From Pseudeuparius sepicola (lineage: Eukaryota > Arthropoda > Insecta > Coleoptera > Anthribidae): a stretch of DNA of 64,000 bases. Positions within the stretch are counted from its first letter, which is position 1. Each line of letters opens with the position of its first letter. The DNA is taken from the NCBI GenBank assembly GCA_963920635.1, contig OY987307.1, positions 15,763,735-15,827,734 on the forward strand, written 5' to 3'. The notes under the pieces are model-generated. The model had not been told where the DNA came from and made no database searches. It saw nothing but the letters and a program-made list of their open reading frames with translations. Positions 1 to 11,767 of this stretch are shown here, in pieces. A program made the position numbers and the translations under genes.

Positions 1-884
1 AAGGAGGGGTGTGTAACGAAGTTACTATAGTAGGCCGACATTCCAGTTTTATTGCATTTAATTAAATCCTGGTTTTGATTAGTTTCCGGCTTTCCGCCAC
101 CGAATAATGGATGCTTATGTTACCATAAGGGTTGTGGGATACCGAAAAGGGGTAGAACCGGGTTACTAATTCTAAATTGCAGCTAGAGCCGCCGTTCTTT
201 TTTGAAGCCCGGGTATATTGGACATGCCCGAGCCAGAGAGACCACCGTCCGAGCCCTATGGGGAATGCAACTACCCCTAACGGCCACTCTAGACCCCGGC
301 AGCCGTTTTGGCTACCGGAAGAGTGGGGACGATCACCCGATTCATCGCCGCAGCCCCGGCCAATGGGCGGCCAGCACACTCGCCGATGGTAGCGCCGCCA
401 CACGATATAAATAGGCTGCGGCTGCCACGGAGGCTCTCCTTCATCCGATACCAATCTTGGTGAGTATTAGTAGGTTGTTCCGCCCTAGCCTGACCTTTCC
501 TAGAACCTACCCTAAACCCGAGGTTGGGAGAACGAGCTTTTCTTTGACCAACTTCAACTTTCCGTCTAAACAAATACCCTAGAGTTAGTGATTCAGTGAA
601 AAGGATAGGATTAACCTTTAAAAACTTTGATTTTCTTTTGATAAAGTAACATCGCACGTTTCCTAATTTTTTTTAACCGTTAGTTTCTGAGCTTGCTTTC
701 CGCATGAAACATACACCGCGTCTGAATCACAAAAAGAAACCCGCTTACATAAGTATTCTTTTCTTTGCTTACAGATTCGTGGACCACTCTGGGCCGGCCG
801 TCTTAATTTCATTTTGTTTTGTAAATATTCTTAAGAAATCCTATGTAAACAAATAATAAACCGTGTAAAACTTTTAAATATTTT
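1..884. other. Unclassified left flank of the satellite array
   Basis: No protein family is recognised in any frame; the short open frames here overlap each other on both strands and none shows conserved motifs. The segment at about 180-440 is clearly more GC-rich than its surroundings and contains the promoter-like cluster listed separately. From about 640 to 884 it becomes AT-rich. It ends where the ACTAGC start of the composite repeat begins. It could be the end of an LTR element or the 5' end of an unrelated gene; I cannot decide from sequence alone. Confidence 0.4.
360..465 (+). promoter_or_regulatory. Possible Pol II core promoter with following splice donor
   Basis: A CCAAT box (360-364) is followed directly by a GC box (GGGCGG), a TATA box TATAAATA at 406-413, and a pyrimidine-rich CTCTCCTTC about 25-35 bases further, where transcription would start. 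A good 5' splice donor (G|GTGAGT, GT at 460-461) lies about 20 bases further on. The order and spacing fit a plus-strand TATA promoter with a short first exon, or an LTR promoter. No downstream exon is seen before the repeat array, so the target is unknown. Confidence 0.35.
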
Positions 885-1127
885 ACTAGCAATTCGTCCA
901 CCTGCGCTGGCGCGCAGGGTGGGCGTCTCCCCAGGCCTGCGGCGGGCGGCGGCTTCGCCGCCGCAACCTTCTTTACTGCAACTCACGCGGGGACTTCGAA
1001 CGTCTGGTCAGTGCGGCGTCTTCGCCGCCGCCGAAGTTCGGCCGCTTCGCGGCCTCACATCCCCCTCGCGATGGATGCCCCTCAACTTATTGCCTCACTC
1101 GGCCTTCGGCCTCGTGCGCAAGCTGGT
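885..1127. repeat. Block A of unit 1: GC-rich hairpin cluster
   Basis: A short GC island in AT-rich DNA made of back-to-back perfect palindromes. The first is a stem CGCCCACC...GGTGGGCG enclosing TGCGC...GCGCA; then GCGGCTTCGCCGC, GGCCGCTTCGCGGCC and GGCCTTCGGCC, several with a TTCG centre. The same hairpin types recur at 11768-12270, 14390-14900 and 17045-17220. Confidence 0.8.
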
Positions 1128-3042
1128 GGGCTCTGCCGGCCATTGCTCCTCGCTTCGCTCGTCGCGACTGGCTTCTTTTGGGTAATTCGCGCGTGGGCTC
1201 TGCCGGCCATTGCTCCTCGCTTCGCTCGTCGCGACAGGCTTCTTTTGGGTAACTCGCGCGTGGGCTCTGCCGGCCATTGCTCCTCGCTTCGCTCGTCGCG
1301 ACAGGCTTCTTTTGGGTAACTCGCACGTGGGCTCTGCCGTACATTGCTCCTCGCTTCGCTCGTCGCGACAGGCTTCTTTTGGGTAACTCGCGCGTGGGCT
1401 CTGCCGTACATTGCTCCTCGCTTCGCTCGTCGCGACAGGCTTCTTTTGGGTAACTCGCGCGTGGGCTGTGCCGTACATTGCTCCTCGCTTCGCTCGTCGC
1501 GACAGGCTTCTTTTGGGTAATTCGCGCGTGGGCTCTGCGGACATTGCTCCTCGCTTCGCTCGTCGCGACAGGCTTCTTTTGGGTAATTCGCGCGTGGGCT
1601 CTGCCGGCCATTGCTCCTCGCTTCGCTCGTCGCGACAGGCTTCTTTTGGGTAACTCGCGCGTGGGCTCTGCCGTACATTGCTCCTCGCTTCGCTCGTCGC
1701 GACATGCTTCTTTTGGGTAACTCGCGCGTGGGCTCTGCCGTACATTGCTCCTCGCTTCGCTCGTCGCGACAGGCTTCTTTTGGGTAACTCGCGCGTGGGC
1801 TCTGCCGGCCATTGCTCTTCGCTTCGCTCGTCGCGACAGGCTTCTTTTGGATAACTGGCGCGTGGGCTCTGCCGGCCATTGCTCCTCGCTTCGCTCGTCG
1901 CGACAGGCTTCTTTTGAATGACTCACGCGTGGGCTCTGCCGGCCATTGCTCCTCGCTTCGCTCGTCGCGACAGCCTTCTTTTGGGTAACTCGCGCGTGGG
2001 CTCTGCCGTACATTGCTCCTCGCTTCGCTCGTCGCGACAGGCTTCTTTTGGGTAACACGCGCGTGGGCTCTGCCGTACATTGCTCCTCGCTTCGCTCGTC
2101 GCGACAGGCTTCTATTGGGTAACTCGCGCGTGGGCTCTGCCGGCCATTGCTCCTCGCTTCGCTCGTCGCGACAGCCTTCTTTTGGGTAACTCGCGCGTGG
2201 GCTCTGCCGTACATTGCTCCTCGCTTCGCTCGTCGCGACAGGCTTCTTTTGGGTAACACGCGCGTGGGCTCTGCCGTACATTGCTCCTCGCTTCGCTCGT
2301 CGCGACAGGCTTCTATTGGGTAACTCGCGCGTGGGCTCTGCCGGCCATTGCTCCTCGCTTCGCTCGTCGCGACAGGCTTCTTTTCGGTAACTCGCGCGTG
2401 GGCTCTGCCGTACATTGCTCCTCGCTTCGCTCGTCGCGACAGGCTTCTTTTGGGTAACTCGCGCGTGGGCTCTGCCGTACATTGCTCCTCGCTTCGCTCG
2501 TCGCGACAGGCTTCTTTTCGGTAACTCGCGCGTGGGCTCTGCCGCACATTGCTCCTCGCTTCGCTCGTCGCGACAGGCTTCTTTTTTGTAACCCGCGCGT
2601 GGGCTCTGCCGGATATTGCTCCTCGCTTCGCTCGTCGCGACAGGCTTCTTTTAGGTAACTCGCGCGGGGGCTCTGCCGGCCATTGCTCCTCGCTTCGCTC
2701 GTCGCGACAGGCTTCTTTTGGTTAATTCGCGCGTGGGCTCTGCCGGCCATTACTCTTCGCTTCGCTCGTCGCGACAGGTTTCTTTTGGGTAATTCGCGCG
2801 TGGGCTCTGCCGGCCATTGCTCCTCGCTTCGCTCGTCGCGACAGGCTTCTTTTGGGTAACTCGCGCATGGGCTCTGCCGGCCATTGCTCCTCGCTTCGCT
2901 CGTCGCGACAGGCTTCTCTTAGGTAACTCGCGCGTGGGCTCTGCCGGACATTGCTCCTCGCTTCGCTCGTCGCGACGTGCTTCTTTTGGGTAACTCGCGC
3001 GTGGGCTCTGCCGGCCATTGCTCCTCACTTCGCTCGTCGCGA
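1128..3042 (+). repeat. 67-bp minisatellite, about 28 tandem units
   Basis: Unit starts GGGCTCTGCCGGCC and contains CCTCGCTTCGCTCGTCGCGA and CTTCTTTTGGGTAACTCGCG; successive starts at 1128 and 1195 give the 67-base period. About 28.6 units fit in the array; some carry one-base losses (e.g. near 1529) or short changes, with a frequent GCCGGCCATTG / GCCGTACATTG alternation. There are no unique spacers. On the minus strand all three frames are stop-free in the unit, which creates spurious open frames of 466 and 486 codons. Two to four units of the same minisatellite recur at 11810-12030 and 14460-14680. Confidence 0.92.
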
Positions 3043-3780
3043 TTTGCTAAAATCCATATTTTCTATGTAATCAAAGCGGCTGAGAAAAAATGTTTCAGGT
3101 AACTTTTTTTTGTTTTTCGGTGCTCTTCTCATACCAGCAGGAGGAAAGTCTCTAGCTCTGAAAATGAAAAAGTTTCCGTTGTTTTCTCTAAAATCAAGTA
3201 GGCGGGGAAATTTTCTTTATCGTCGTTTTTCTTCTATCCCCCCACCTATTCGATCGCCGCTGAAACGAAATTTTTACCTCGCCAAACAAAATAATTGTAT
3301 CTGTTCTGGGAAAACCGAGTGTGCCATGGAAAAAATTTTTTTTCGATAATTTTTCCCTTGTCATATGGGGCCGATCAAAAAAAGCCGCAAGTCTCTATCT
3401 CTATTAATAAGAAAGTTATTCGCCTAAGAAAAATCCAAGTAGGCCATGGAAAAAAAAAATTTTCGGCGCAGCGTCATTTTACATCATCTACCTAACGCAC
3501 TTTGTCCCGTCTTTCTATCTCGTCGCATAAAAAAGTTGTGTTTTCCGGCGAAATCGAGTAGGCCATGGAATTTTTTTTTTCGCATTTCTCAATCATTTCG
3601 CCCTGGCAACCCAACAAAGGAAACCCGGATCTCCTATCTCTAAAGATAGCAAAGTTGCACTTGTTCAGTCAAAATCGAGGTAGCCATGAACAATTTTCGT
3701 CATCCATTTTTTTTTCCTCTCCCTATCTGCTTACAATCAAAACAAACGGCAACCCCGTATCTCTAATGGCAGAGGAGTAA
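3043..3780 (+). repeat. Block B of unit 1: ~120-bp monomers
   Basis: Starts GATTTGCTAAAATC after the minisatellite. Diverged monomers each carry TATCTCT, a short A-rich run ending AAAGTT, then AAAATCNAGTAGGC, ATGGAAAATTTTT and a T-rich segment. In the equivalent block of unit 2 the TATCTCT anchors lie at 12434, 12556, 12677, 12796, 12915 and 13036, i.e. 119-122 bases apart. The ATGGAAAATTTTTTT motif yields short spurious open frames. Confidence 0.8.
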
Positions 3781-4130
3781 CGGTCGCTTAAAGAATTTCG
3801 AGGTTATGTTGTATCGTAAATTTCCAACTAAATTCGCAGTCTGAAAGTCGTCCATAACCTAAGAGATGTTGTTTTGGCGGCAAAAATCAAAATTCCAACC
3901 CTCCGCGTCGACCGCTTCGAAAAAGCGCAATTATTCAACAGGTGTTCGGTAACTTGAAATTGTCACCCCCGTATACGTCCGTTTCGAAGTCGCAGATATT
4001 CAACAGGTGCGAGTTCTTCGGCCGGCGAAAAAATCCGCATGTCGACACCGCGTATATGCACCCTCAAGTGGCGGTTTGACTTCCCGCCATAACCTCGAAG
4101 GCGCGACTGACGGCGAATCTAACCTCCGAA
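3781..4130 (+). repeat. Block C of unit 1
   Basis: Begins near AAAGAATTTCGAGGTTATG and includes GTCGACCGCTTCGAAAAA, two ATTCAACAGGTG motifs about 80 bases apart and TTCGGCCGGC. Homologous stretches are at 10525-11060, 13070-13400, 15720-16060 and 18020-18350. No coding potential is recognised. Confidence 0.7.
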
Positions 4131-7100
4131 ATGTATCGTAAAATTCCACGGTGTTTCGCCCTTCACATTTTCCAGAAAGAGACACCCGGTACGCATTCGC
4201 AGTTCGAAATTTCTATAACCTCAAAGGCCCTTTTGCTTGGCAGTAACGTTAAGGCGAATTCTAACCTCCATCGTCCAGTTTCAAAGTGCAAAAATTCTCA
4301 TATCGACACCAGGTACGCCTTCCCAAGTCGCATAGAGACGTCTAATCCTAACCTCTTGATCATTTCCTTTGCAGGCAACACCCTTGACATTAGAACCTAA
4401 CTGAATGTAGGTTAGCCAACATTTTGAAAGTATAAAAGTCTTTTATACCTGAGGGTTCTGAAAGAAAAAAATCTTCTAAAAAACGGCTAAGTCCCGGGAA
4501 TCTGTTTTAACGTTTTTCTTGAAAATCAAGTAATCTGGAAAAAATTGTTTCAAGTAACTTATATTTTCTGTTGCGTGCCCTTTACATCCCCGAAGGAACC
4601 AAGTTTCTACCTTTGAAAACGAAAAAGTTGCACGCGATTCCTGGAAAATGCGGCAGGTGGACGAAAAATTTTTTTCGGGTAAAATATACAGGGTGTAGCG
4701 AGAAAGTGAGCTGCACTTTTCCGTTTTTCCCTATCTCCGAAAATGAAAAAGTTTCTCGTATTTTCTCGAAAACCAAGTAGGCGGGGAAAATTTCTTTCAC
4801 GTCGGTTTCCTTCCTTTCCCGTACACATTCCATACCAGCAGAAGCGAAATTTTTATTTCGCCTAACAAAAGAGTTGTATCTGTTCTGGGAAAACTGAGAG
4901 TGTCATAAGAAAAAAAAATTATAGATAATTATCCCCTCGGCATTTGGAGTAGAGAAAACGAAGTCTGTATCTCTACCAATAAAAAAGTTATACACGTCCA
5001 AAAAATCGTCAAAAACCATGGAAAATTTTCCTCGCATTTGGCATCGAAAAAATAAACAGTCTCTATCTCTACTAATAATAAAGTTATTCACCTCCGAAAT
5101 GTATCGTAAAATTCCGCGTTGTTTCGCCCATCACGTTTTCCAGAAACAGACACTCGGTACGCATTCACAGTTTGAAATGTCTATAACCTCAAAGGCCCTT
5201 TTGCTTGGCAGTAACGTGAAGGCGAATTCTAACTTCCCATCGTCCAGTTTAAAAGTGCAAAAATTCTCATATCGACACCAGGCACTTCTTCTCAAGTCGC
5301 ATATTGACGTCTAATCCTAACCTCTAGATCATTTCCTTTGCTTTACACCCCTGTCATGGGAATCTAACCTGAATGTAGGTTAGCCATCATTTTGGAAGTA
5401 TAAAAGTCTTGTATACCTGAGGGTTCTGAAAGAAAAAAATCTCAAAAAACGGCCAAGTCCCGGGAATCTGTTTTAAGATTTTTCTCGAAAATCAAGTACG
5501 CTGGGAAAAAATTGTTCCAAGTACCTTTTATTTTACGTTCGCGTGCCCTTTACATCCCCGAAGGAACCAAGTTTCTACCTTTGAAAACGAAAAAGTCGCA
5601 CGCGTCTTCTCTAAAATCCAGTAGGTGGACGAAAAATTTTTTTCGGGTAAAATATACAGGGTGTTGCGAGAAAGTGAGCCTGCACTTTTCCGTTATTTCC
5701 TATCTCCGAAAATGAAAAAGTTGCGCGTATTTTCTCGAAAACCAAGTAGGCGGGGGAAATTTTTTCACGTCGGTTTCCTTCCTTTCCCGTACACATTCCA
5801 TCCCAACAGAAAGGAAATTTTTATTTCGCTAAACAAAAGAGTGGTATCTGTTCTGGGACAACTGAGAGTGTCATAAGAAAAAACAAATTATCGATAATTA
5901 TCCCCTCGGCATTTGGAGTAGAAAAAAAAAACGAAGTCTTTATCTCTACCAATAAAAAAGATATACACGTCCAAAAAATCGTCAAAAACCATGGAAAATT
6001 TTCCTCGCACTTGGCATCGAAAAAATAAACAGTCTCTATCCCCACTAATAATAAAGTTATTCACCTCCGAAATGTATTGTAAAATTCCGCGTTGTTTCGC
6101 CCATCACATTTTTCAGAAACAGACACCCGGTACGCATTCGCAGTTTGAAATGTCTATAACCTCAATGGCCCTTTTGCTTGGCAGTAACGTGAAGGCGAAT
6201 TCTAACTTCCCATCGTCCAGTTTAAAAGTGCATAAATTCTCATATCGACACCAGGTACTTCTTCTCAAGTCGTATATTGACGTCTAATCCTAACCCCTAG
6301 ATCATTTCCTTTGCTTTACACCCCTTTCATAGGAATCTAACCTGAATGTAGGTTAGCCGTCATTTTGAAAGTATAAAAGTCTTGTATACCTGAGGGTTCT
6401 GAAAGAAAAAATCTTCTCAAAAAACGGTCAAGTCCCGGGAATCTGTTTTAACGTTTTTCTTGAAAATCAAGTAGGCTGTAAAAAATTGTTTCAAGTAACT
6501 TATATTTTCTCTCGCGTGCCCTTTACATCCCCGAATGAACCAAGTTTCTACCTTTGAAAACGAAAAAGTTGCACACGTTTCCTCGAAAATGCGGCAGGTG
6601 GACGAAAAATTTTTTTCGGGTAAAATATACAGAGTGTTGCGAGAAAGTGAGCGTGCACTTTTCCGTTTTTCCCTATCTCCGAAAATGAAAAAGTTTCGCG
6701 TATTTTCTCGAAAACCAAGTATAGGCGGGGGATTTTTTTTTCACGTCGGTTCCCTTTCTTTCCCGTACACATTCCATACCAGCGAAAGCGAAATTTTTAT
6801 CTCGCCAAACAAAAGAGTTGTGTCTGTTCTAGGAAAACCGAGCGTGCGGTGTAAAAATTTTCTTATCGATAATTTTCCCCTTGGCATTCGGGGCAGATCG
6901 AAAAAAACCGGAAGTCTCTATCTCCACTAATGAGAAAGTTCATTTCGTTTGCAGGCAACACCCCTGTCATAGGAACCTAACCTGAATGTAGGTTAGCCAT
7001 CATTTTGAAAGTATAAAAGTCTTGTATACCTGAGGGTTCTGAAAGAAAAAATCTTCTCAAAAAACTGTCAAGTCCCGGGAATCTGTTTTAACGTTTTTCT

Positions 7101-9734
7101 TGAAAATCAAGTAGGCTGTAAAAAATTGTTTCAAGTAACTTATATTTTCTTTCGCGTGCCCTTTACATCCCCGAAGGAACCAAGTTTCTACCTTTGAAAA
7201 CGAAAAAGTTGCACGCGATTCCTGGAAAATGCGGCAGGTGGACGAAAAATTTTTTTCGGGTAAAATATACAGGGTGTAGCGAGAAAGTGAGCTGCACTTT
7301 TCCGTTTTTCCCTATCTCCGAAAATGAAAAAGTTTCTCGTATTTTCTCGAAAACCAAGTAGGCGGGGAAAATTTCTTTCACGTCGGTTTCCTTCCTTTCC
7401 CGTACACATTCCATACCAGCAGAAGCGAAATTTTTATTTCGCCTAACAAAAGAGTTGTATCTGTTCTGGGAAAACTGAGAGTGTCATAAGAAAAAAAAAT
7501 TATAGATAATTATCCCCTCGGCATTTGGAGTAGAGAAAACGAAGTCTGTATCTCTACCAATAAAAAAGTTATACACGTCCAAAAAATCGTCAAAAACCAT
7601 GGAAAATTTTCCTCGCATTTGGCATCGAAAAAATAAACAGTCTCTATCTCTACTAATAATAAAGTTATTCACCTCCGAAATGTATCGTAAAATTCCGCGT
7701 TGTTTCGCCCATCACGTTTTCCAGAAACAGACACTCGGTACGCATTCACAGTTTGAAATGTCTATAACCTCAAAGGCCCTTTTGCTTGGCAGTAACGTGA
7801 AGGCGAATTCTAACTTCCCATCGTCCAGTTTAAAAGTGCAAAAATTCTCATATCGACACCAGGCACTTCTTCTCAAGTCGCATATTGACGTCTAATCCTA
7901 ACCTCTAGATCATTTCCTTTGCTTTACACCCCTGTCATGGGAATCTAACCTGAATGTAGGTTAGCCATCATTTTGGAAGTATAAAAGTCTTGTATACCTG
8001 AGGGTTCTGAAAGAAAAAAATCTCAAAAAACGGCCAAGTCCCGGGAATCTGTTTTAAGATTTTTCTCGAAAATCAAGTACGCTGGGAAAAAATTGTTCCA
8101 AGTACCTTTTATTTTACGTTCGCGTGCCCTTTACATCCCCGAAGGAACCAAGTTTCTACCTTTGAAAACGAAAAAGTCGCACGCGTCTTCTCTAAAATCC
8201 AGTAGGTGGACGAAAAATTTTTTTCGGGTAAAATATACAGGGTGTTGCGAGAAAGTGAGCCTGCACTTTTCCGTTATTTCCTATCTCCGAAAATGAAAAA
8301 GTTGCGCGTATTTTCTCGAAAACCAAGTAGGCGGGGGAAATTTTTTCACGTCGGTTTCCTTCCTTTCCCGTACACATTCCATCCCAACAGAAAGGAAATT
8401 TTTATTTCGCTAAACAAAAGAGTGGTATCTGTTCTGGGACAACTGAGAGTGTCATAAGAAAAAACAAATTATCGATAATTATCCCCTCGGCATTTGGAGT
8501 AGAAAAAAAAAACGAAGTCTTTATCTCTACCAATAAAAAAGATATACACGTCCAAAAAATCGTCAAAAACCATGGAAAATTTTCCTCGCACTTGGCATCG
8601 AAAAAATAAACAGTCTCTATCCCCACTAATAATAAAGTTATTCACCTCCGAAATGTATTGTAAAATTCCGCGTTGTTTCGCCCATCACATTTTTCAGAAA
8701 CAGACACCCGGTACGCATTCGCAGTTTGAAATGTCTATAACCTCAATGGCCCTTTTGCTTGGCAGTAACGTGAAGGCGAATTCTAACTTCCCATCGTCCA
8801 GTTTAAAAGTGCATAAATTCTCATATCGACACCAGGTACTTCTTCTCAAGTCGTATATTGACGTCTAATCCTAACCCCTAGATCATTTCCTTTGCTTTAC
8901 ACCCCTTTCATAGGAATCTAACCTGAATGTAGGTTAGCCGTCATTTTGAAAGTATAAAAGTCTTGTATACCTGAGGGTTCTGAAAGAAAAAATCTTCTCA
9001 AAAAACGGTCAAGTCCCGGGAATCTGTTTTAACGTTTTTCTTGAAAATCAAGTAGGCTGTAAAAAATTGTTTCAAGTAACTTATATTTTCTCTCGCGTGC
9101 CCTTTACATCCCCGAATGAACCAAGTTTCTACCTTTGAAAACGAAAAAGTTGCACACGTTTCCTCGAAAATGCGGCAGGTGGACGAAAAATTTTTTTCGG
9201 GTAAAATATACAGAGTGTTGCGAGAAAGTGAGCGTGCACTTTTCCGTTTTTCCCTATCTCCGAAAATGAAAAAGTTTCGCGTATTTTCTCGAAAACCAAG
9301 TATAGGCGGGGGATTTTTTTTTCACGTCGGTTCCCTTTCTTTCCCGTACACATTCCATACCAGCGAAAGCGAAATTTTTATCTCGCCAAACAAAAGAGTT
9401 GTGTCTGTTCTAGGAAAACCGAGCGTGCGGTGTAAAAATTTACTTATCGATAATTTTCCCCTTGGCATTCGGGGCAGATCGAAAAAAACCGGAAGTCTCT
9501 ATCTCCACTAATGAGAAAGTTCATTTCGTTTGCAGGCAACACCCCTGTCATAGGAACCTAACCTGAATGTAGGTTAGCCATCATTTTGAAAGTATAAAAG
9601 TCTTGTATACCTGAGGGTTCTGAAAGAAAAAATCTTCTCAAAAAACTGTCAAGTCCCGGGAATCTGTTTTAACGTTTTTCTTGAAAATCAAGTAGGCTGT
9701 AAAAAATTGTTTCAAGTAACTTATATTTTCTTTC
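4131..9734 (+). repeat. Expanded higher-order satellite, ~970-bp units in 2581-bp repeats
   Basis: The phrase GCGTGCCCTTTACATCC occurs at 4573, 5541, 6514, 7154, then at the same spacing to 9735: periods 968, 973 and 640, repeated. The 640-bp member lacks about 330 bp. Each unit is itself made of ~120-bp monomers like block B plus block C-like pieces (CACCTCCGAAATGTAT) and a TAACCTGAATGTAGGTTAG palindrome. Open frames are repeated at exact 2581-base offsets, which shows they come from the repeat and are not genes. Confidence 0.88.
4573..7218 (+). repeat. First copy of the near-perfect 2581-bp tandem duplication
   Basis: Every base I compared here is matched at +2581 (7154-9799). The only difference noticed is T at 6861 against A at 9442. 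Similarity falls off sharply at both ends: before 4573 the flanks already differ, and after 7218 (GCACGCG|A) the second copy reads T and diverges slightly. Confidence 0.88.
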
Positions 9735-9799
9735 GCGTGCCCTTTACATCCCCGAAGGAACCAAGTTTCTACCTTTGAAAACGAAAAAGTTGCACGCGT
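7154..9799 (+). repeat. Second copy of the near-perfect 2581-bp tandem duplication
   Basis: Partner of 4573-7218 at an offset of 2581 bases; the two copies overlap by 65 bases, as expected for a head-to-tail repeat with a partial third copy. The near absence of differences means very recent unequal exchange or a duplicated piece in the assembly. Confidence 0.88.
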
Positions 9800-11757
9800 T
9801 TCCTCGAAGATGCGGCAGGCGGACGAAAAATTTTTTTCGGGTAAAATATACAGGGTGTTGCGAGAAAGTGAGCGTGCACTTTTCCGTTTTTCCCTATCCT
9901 CGAAAATCAAAAAGTTGCGCGTATTTTCTCGAAAACCAAGTAGGCGGGGGAAAATTTTTTCACGTCGGTTTCCTTTCTTTCCCGTACACATTACATAGCA
10001 GCAGAAGCGAAATTTTTATCTCGCCAAACAAAAGAGTTGTGTCTGATCTGGGAAATCTAGCGTGCGGTGGAAAAATTTTTCTTTTCGATAATTTTCACGT
10101 TGGCATTTGGGGCCGATCAAAAAAAAACCGCAAGTCTCCATCTCTACTAATAAGAAAGTTATTGACTTAAAAAAAATCCAAGTAGGCCATGCAAAAAAAA
10201 AATTTTCTGCGCAGCGTCATTTTACATCCTCTACCTAACGCACTTTGTCCCGTCTTTCTATCTCGTCGCATAAAAAAGTTGTGTTTTCCGGCGAAATCGA
10301 GTAGGCCATGGAAAATTTTTTTTCACCTTTCTCAATCACTTCGCCCTGGCAACCCAACAAAGGAAACCCGGATCTCCTATCACTAAAGATAGCAAAGTTG
10401 CATTTGTTTTGTCAAAATCGAGGTGGCCATGAAAAATTTTCGTCGTCCATTTTTTTCCTCTCCCCATCTGCTTACAATCAAAACAAACGGCAACCCCGTA
10501 TCTCTAACGGCACAGGAGTTACGGCCGCTTAAAGAATTTCGAGGTTATGTTGTGTCGTAAATTTCCGGTTGGAAATTAGTTAAATTCGCAGTCTGAAAGT
10601 CGTCCATAACCTAGGGGACGTTGTTTTGGCGGCAAAAATCAAATATTTTCGCCCATCGCATTTTCCAGAAAGAGACACCCGGTACGCATTCGCAGTTTGA
10701 AAGTTCTCCGTAACCTAAAAGACGGTTTTTTTTGGCGGCAAGAATTCCAACCTTCCGCGTCGACCGCTTCGAAAAAAACGCCAGCGTTCAACAGGTGCGC
10801 CTATCCTCGGTTCCGTTACCTCGAATTCTCACCCCCGTATCGTCCGGTTCGAAATTGCAAATATTCAACAGGTGTGGGTTTCGCCGAAACGACCCGAACT
10901 CTTCCGAATCGCCTTCGGCCGGCCCGAAAATTCACATGTGGACACCCGGTATGCACCTTCGAGTCGCGGTTTGAAAGCTCGCCGTAACCTAAAAGGACGA
11001 TTTTTGGCGTACCTGACGGGAAATTCCAACCTCCGGCCTGTCGAAATATGAAAGTCGAAGAAATCTCATACCCGGCGGTTTCGAAAAAATCCGTCCGAGA
11101 AGCCTCCGAAACCACTCTCGGAAATTGCGTGGTTTTTCCTATTTCTCGATTTTTCGGGGGCGCCGGAGCCGTCCGAACCTGACCCGAAGACATGGAGGAA
11201 GCTTCAAAAATTGCGACCTCGCGGCCCCGAGCCTAAATAACGCGGCTACGGCCCGACGAAAAAGGGCAATTTCTGACAATCTCGCGACTTTTCTGACAAA
11301 TTTTTGGGCGCAGCGTGTTACATAAAAACGATCCGATTTCTGCCGGGAAAAAAGCTTAATATCTCTCGCTCTCACCTCTTTAAAAATCCGAAAAAGTGTT
11401 AAATCTCTTAATCGAACCTTCCTCTTCCTTCCCATCGCGATTTCCTTCCCCCTACCACCCTACTTACGAATCATTTTCGCCCCGCTCCCGACCGAGACGG
11501 TTTTCGGCGGAACTGTCCCACCCCCGGGCCCGACCGCCGGCGCCGGAGGACCGAAACTTACCCCCGCTTCTGGCGTCTTTTCTCGGCGAAGAGACGCTTT
11601 CGCCCGTCGAGAGTATGGGCGTTCGATGAAGCGAGGACGGCCGGAGGCGCGCGTACCGCTCGGCGACCGCTTCGCGGCCGCCTCGCCGAAAAACGGGACT
11701 AACAAATCGACCCTTTTTCCGGCCCAAAACGATAATAGAAATGCAGTCAGCTATTAA
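9735..11757 (+). repeat. Tail of unit 1: partial satellite, blocks B, C and D
   Basis: 9735-10150 is a last, diverged satellite monomer. 10150-10520 resembles the second half of block B at 3400-3780. 10525-11060 is a longer block C with an extra near-duplicate. 11061-11757 is block D, with AAGACATGGAGGAAGCTT and CGACTTTTCTGACAAATTTTT. Its last part (11470-11740) is more GC-rich and more diverged than in the other units, and it ends in CTATTAATAG. Confidence 0.7.
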
Positions 11758-11767
11758 TAGAGTATAA

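Noticed and set aside
1082..2547. Minus-strand open frames of 466 and 486 codons
   Set aside because: They exist only because the 67-bp repeat lacks stops in every phase; overlapping frames repeat the same peptides in shifted order and no domain is recognisable.
1128..3042. CRISPR-like array
   Set aside because: Units abut with no unique spacers, the genome is eukaryotic and no cas gene is present; it is an ordinary minisatellite.
4393..9580. Interstitial telomere repeats
   Set aside because: CCTAA/TTAGG occur only as single copies within a palindrome and never as tandem arrays.
4582..9998. Repeated 60-130-codon open frames
   Set aside because: The same peptides recur at exact 2581-base offsets and on both strands of the satellite; nothing resembles a protein family.
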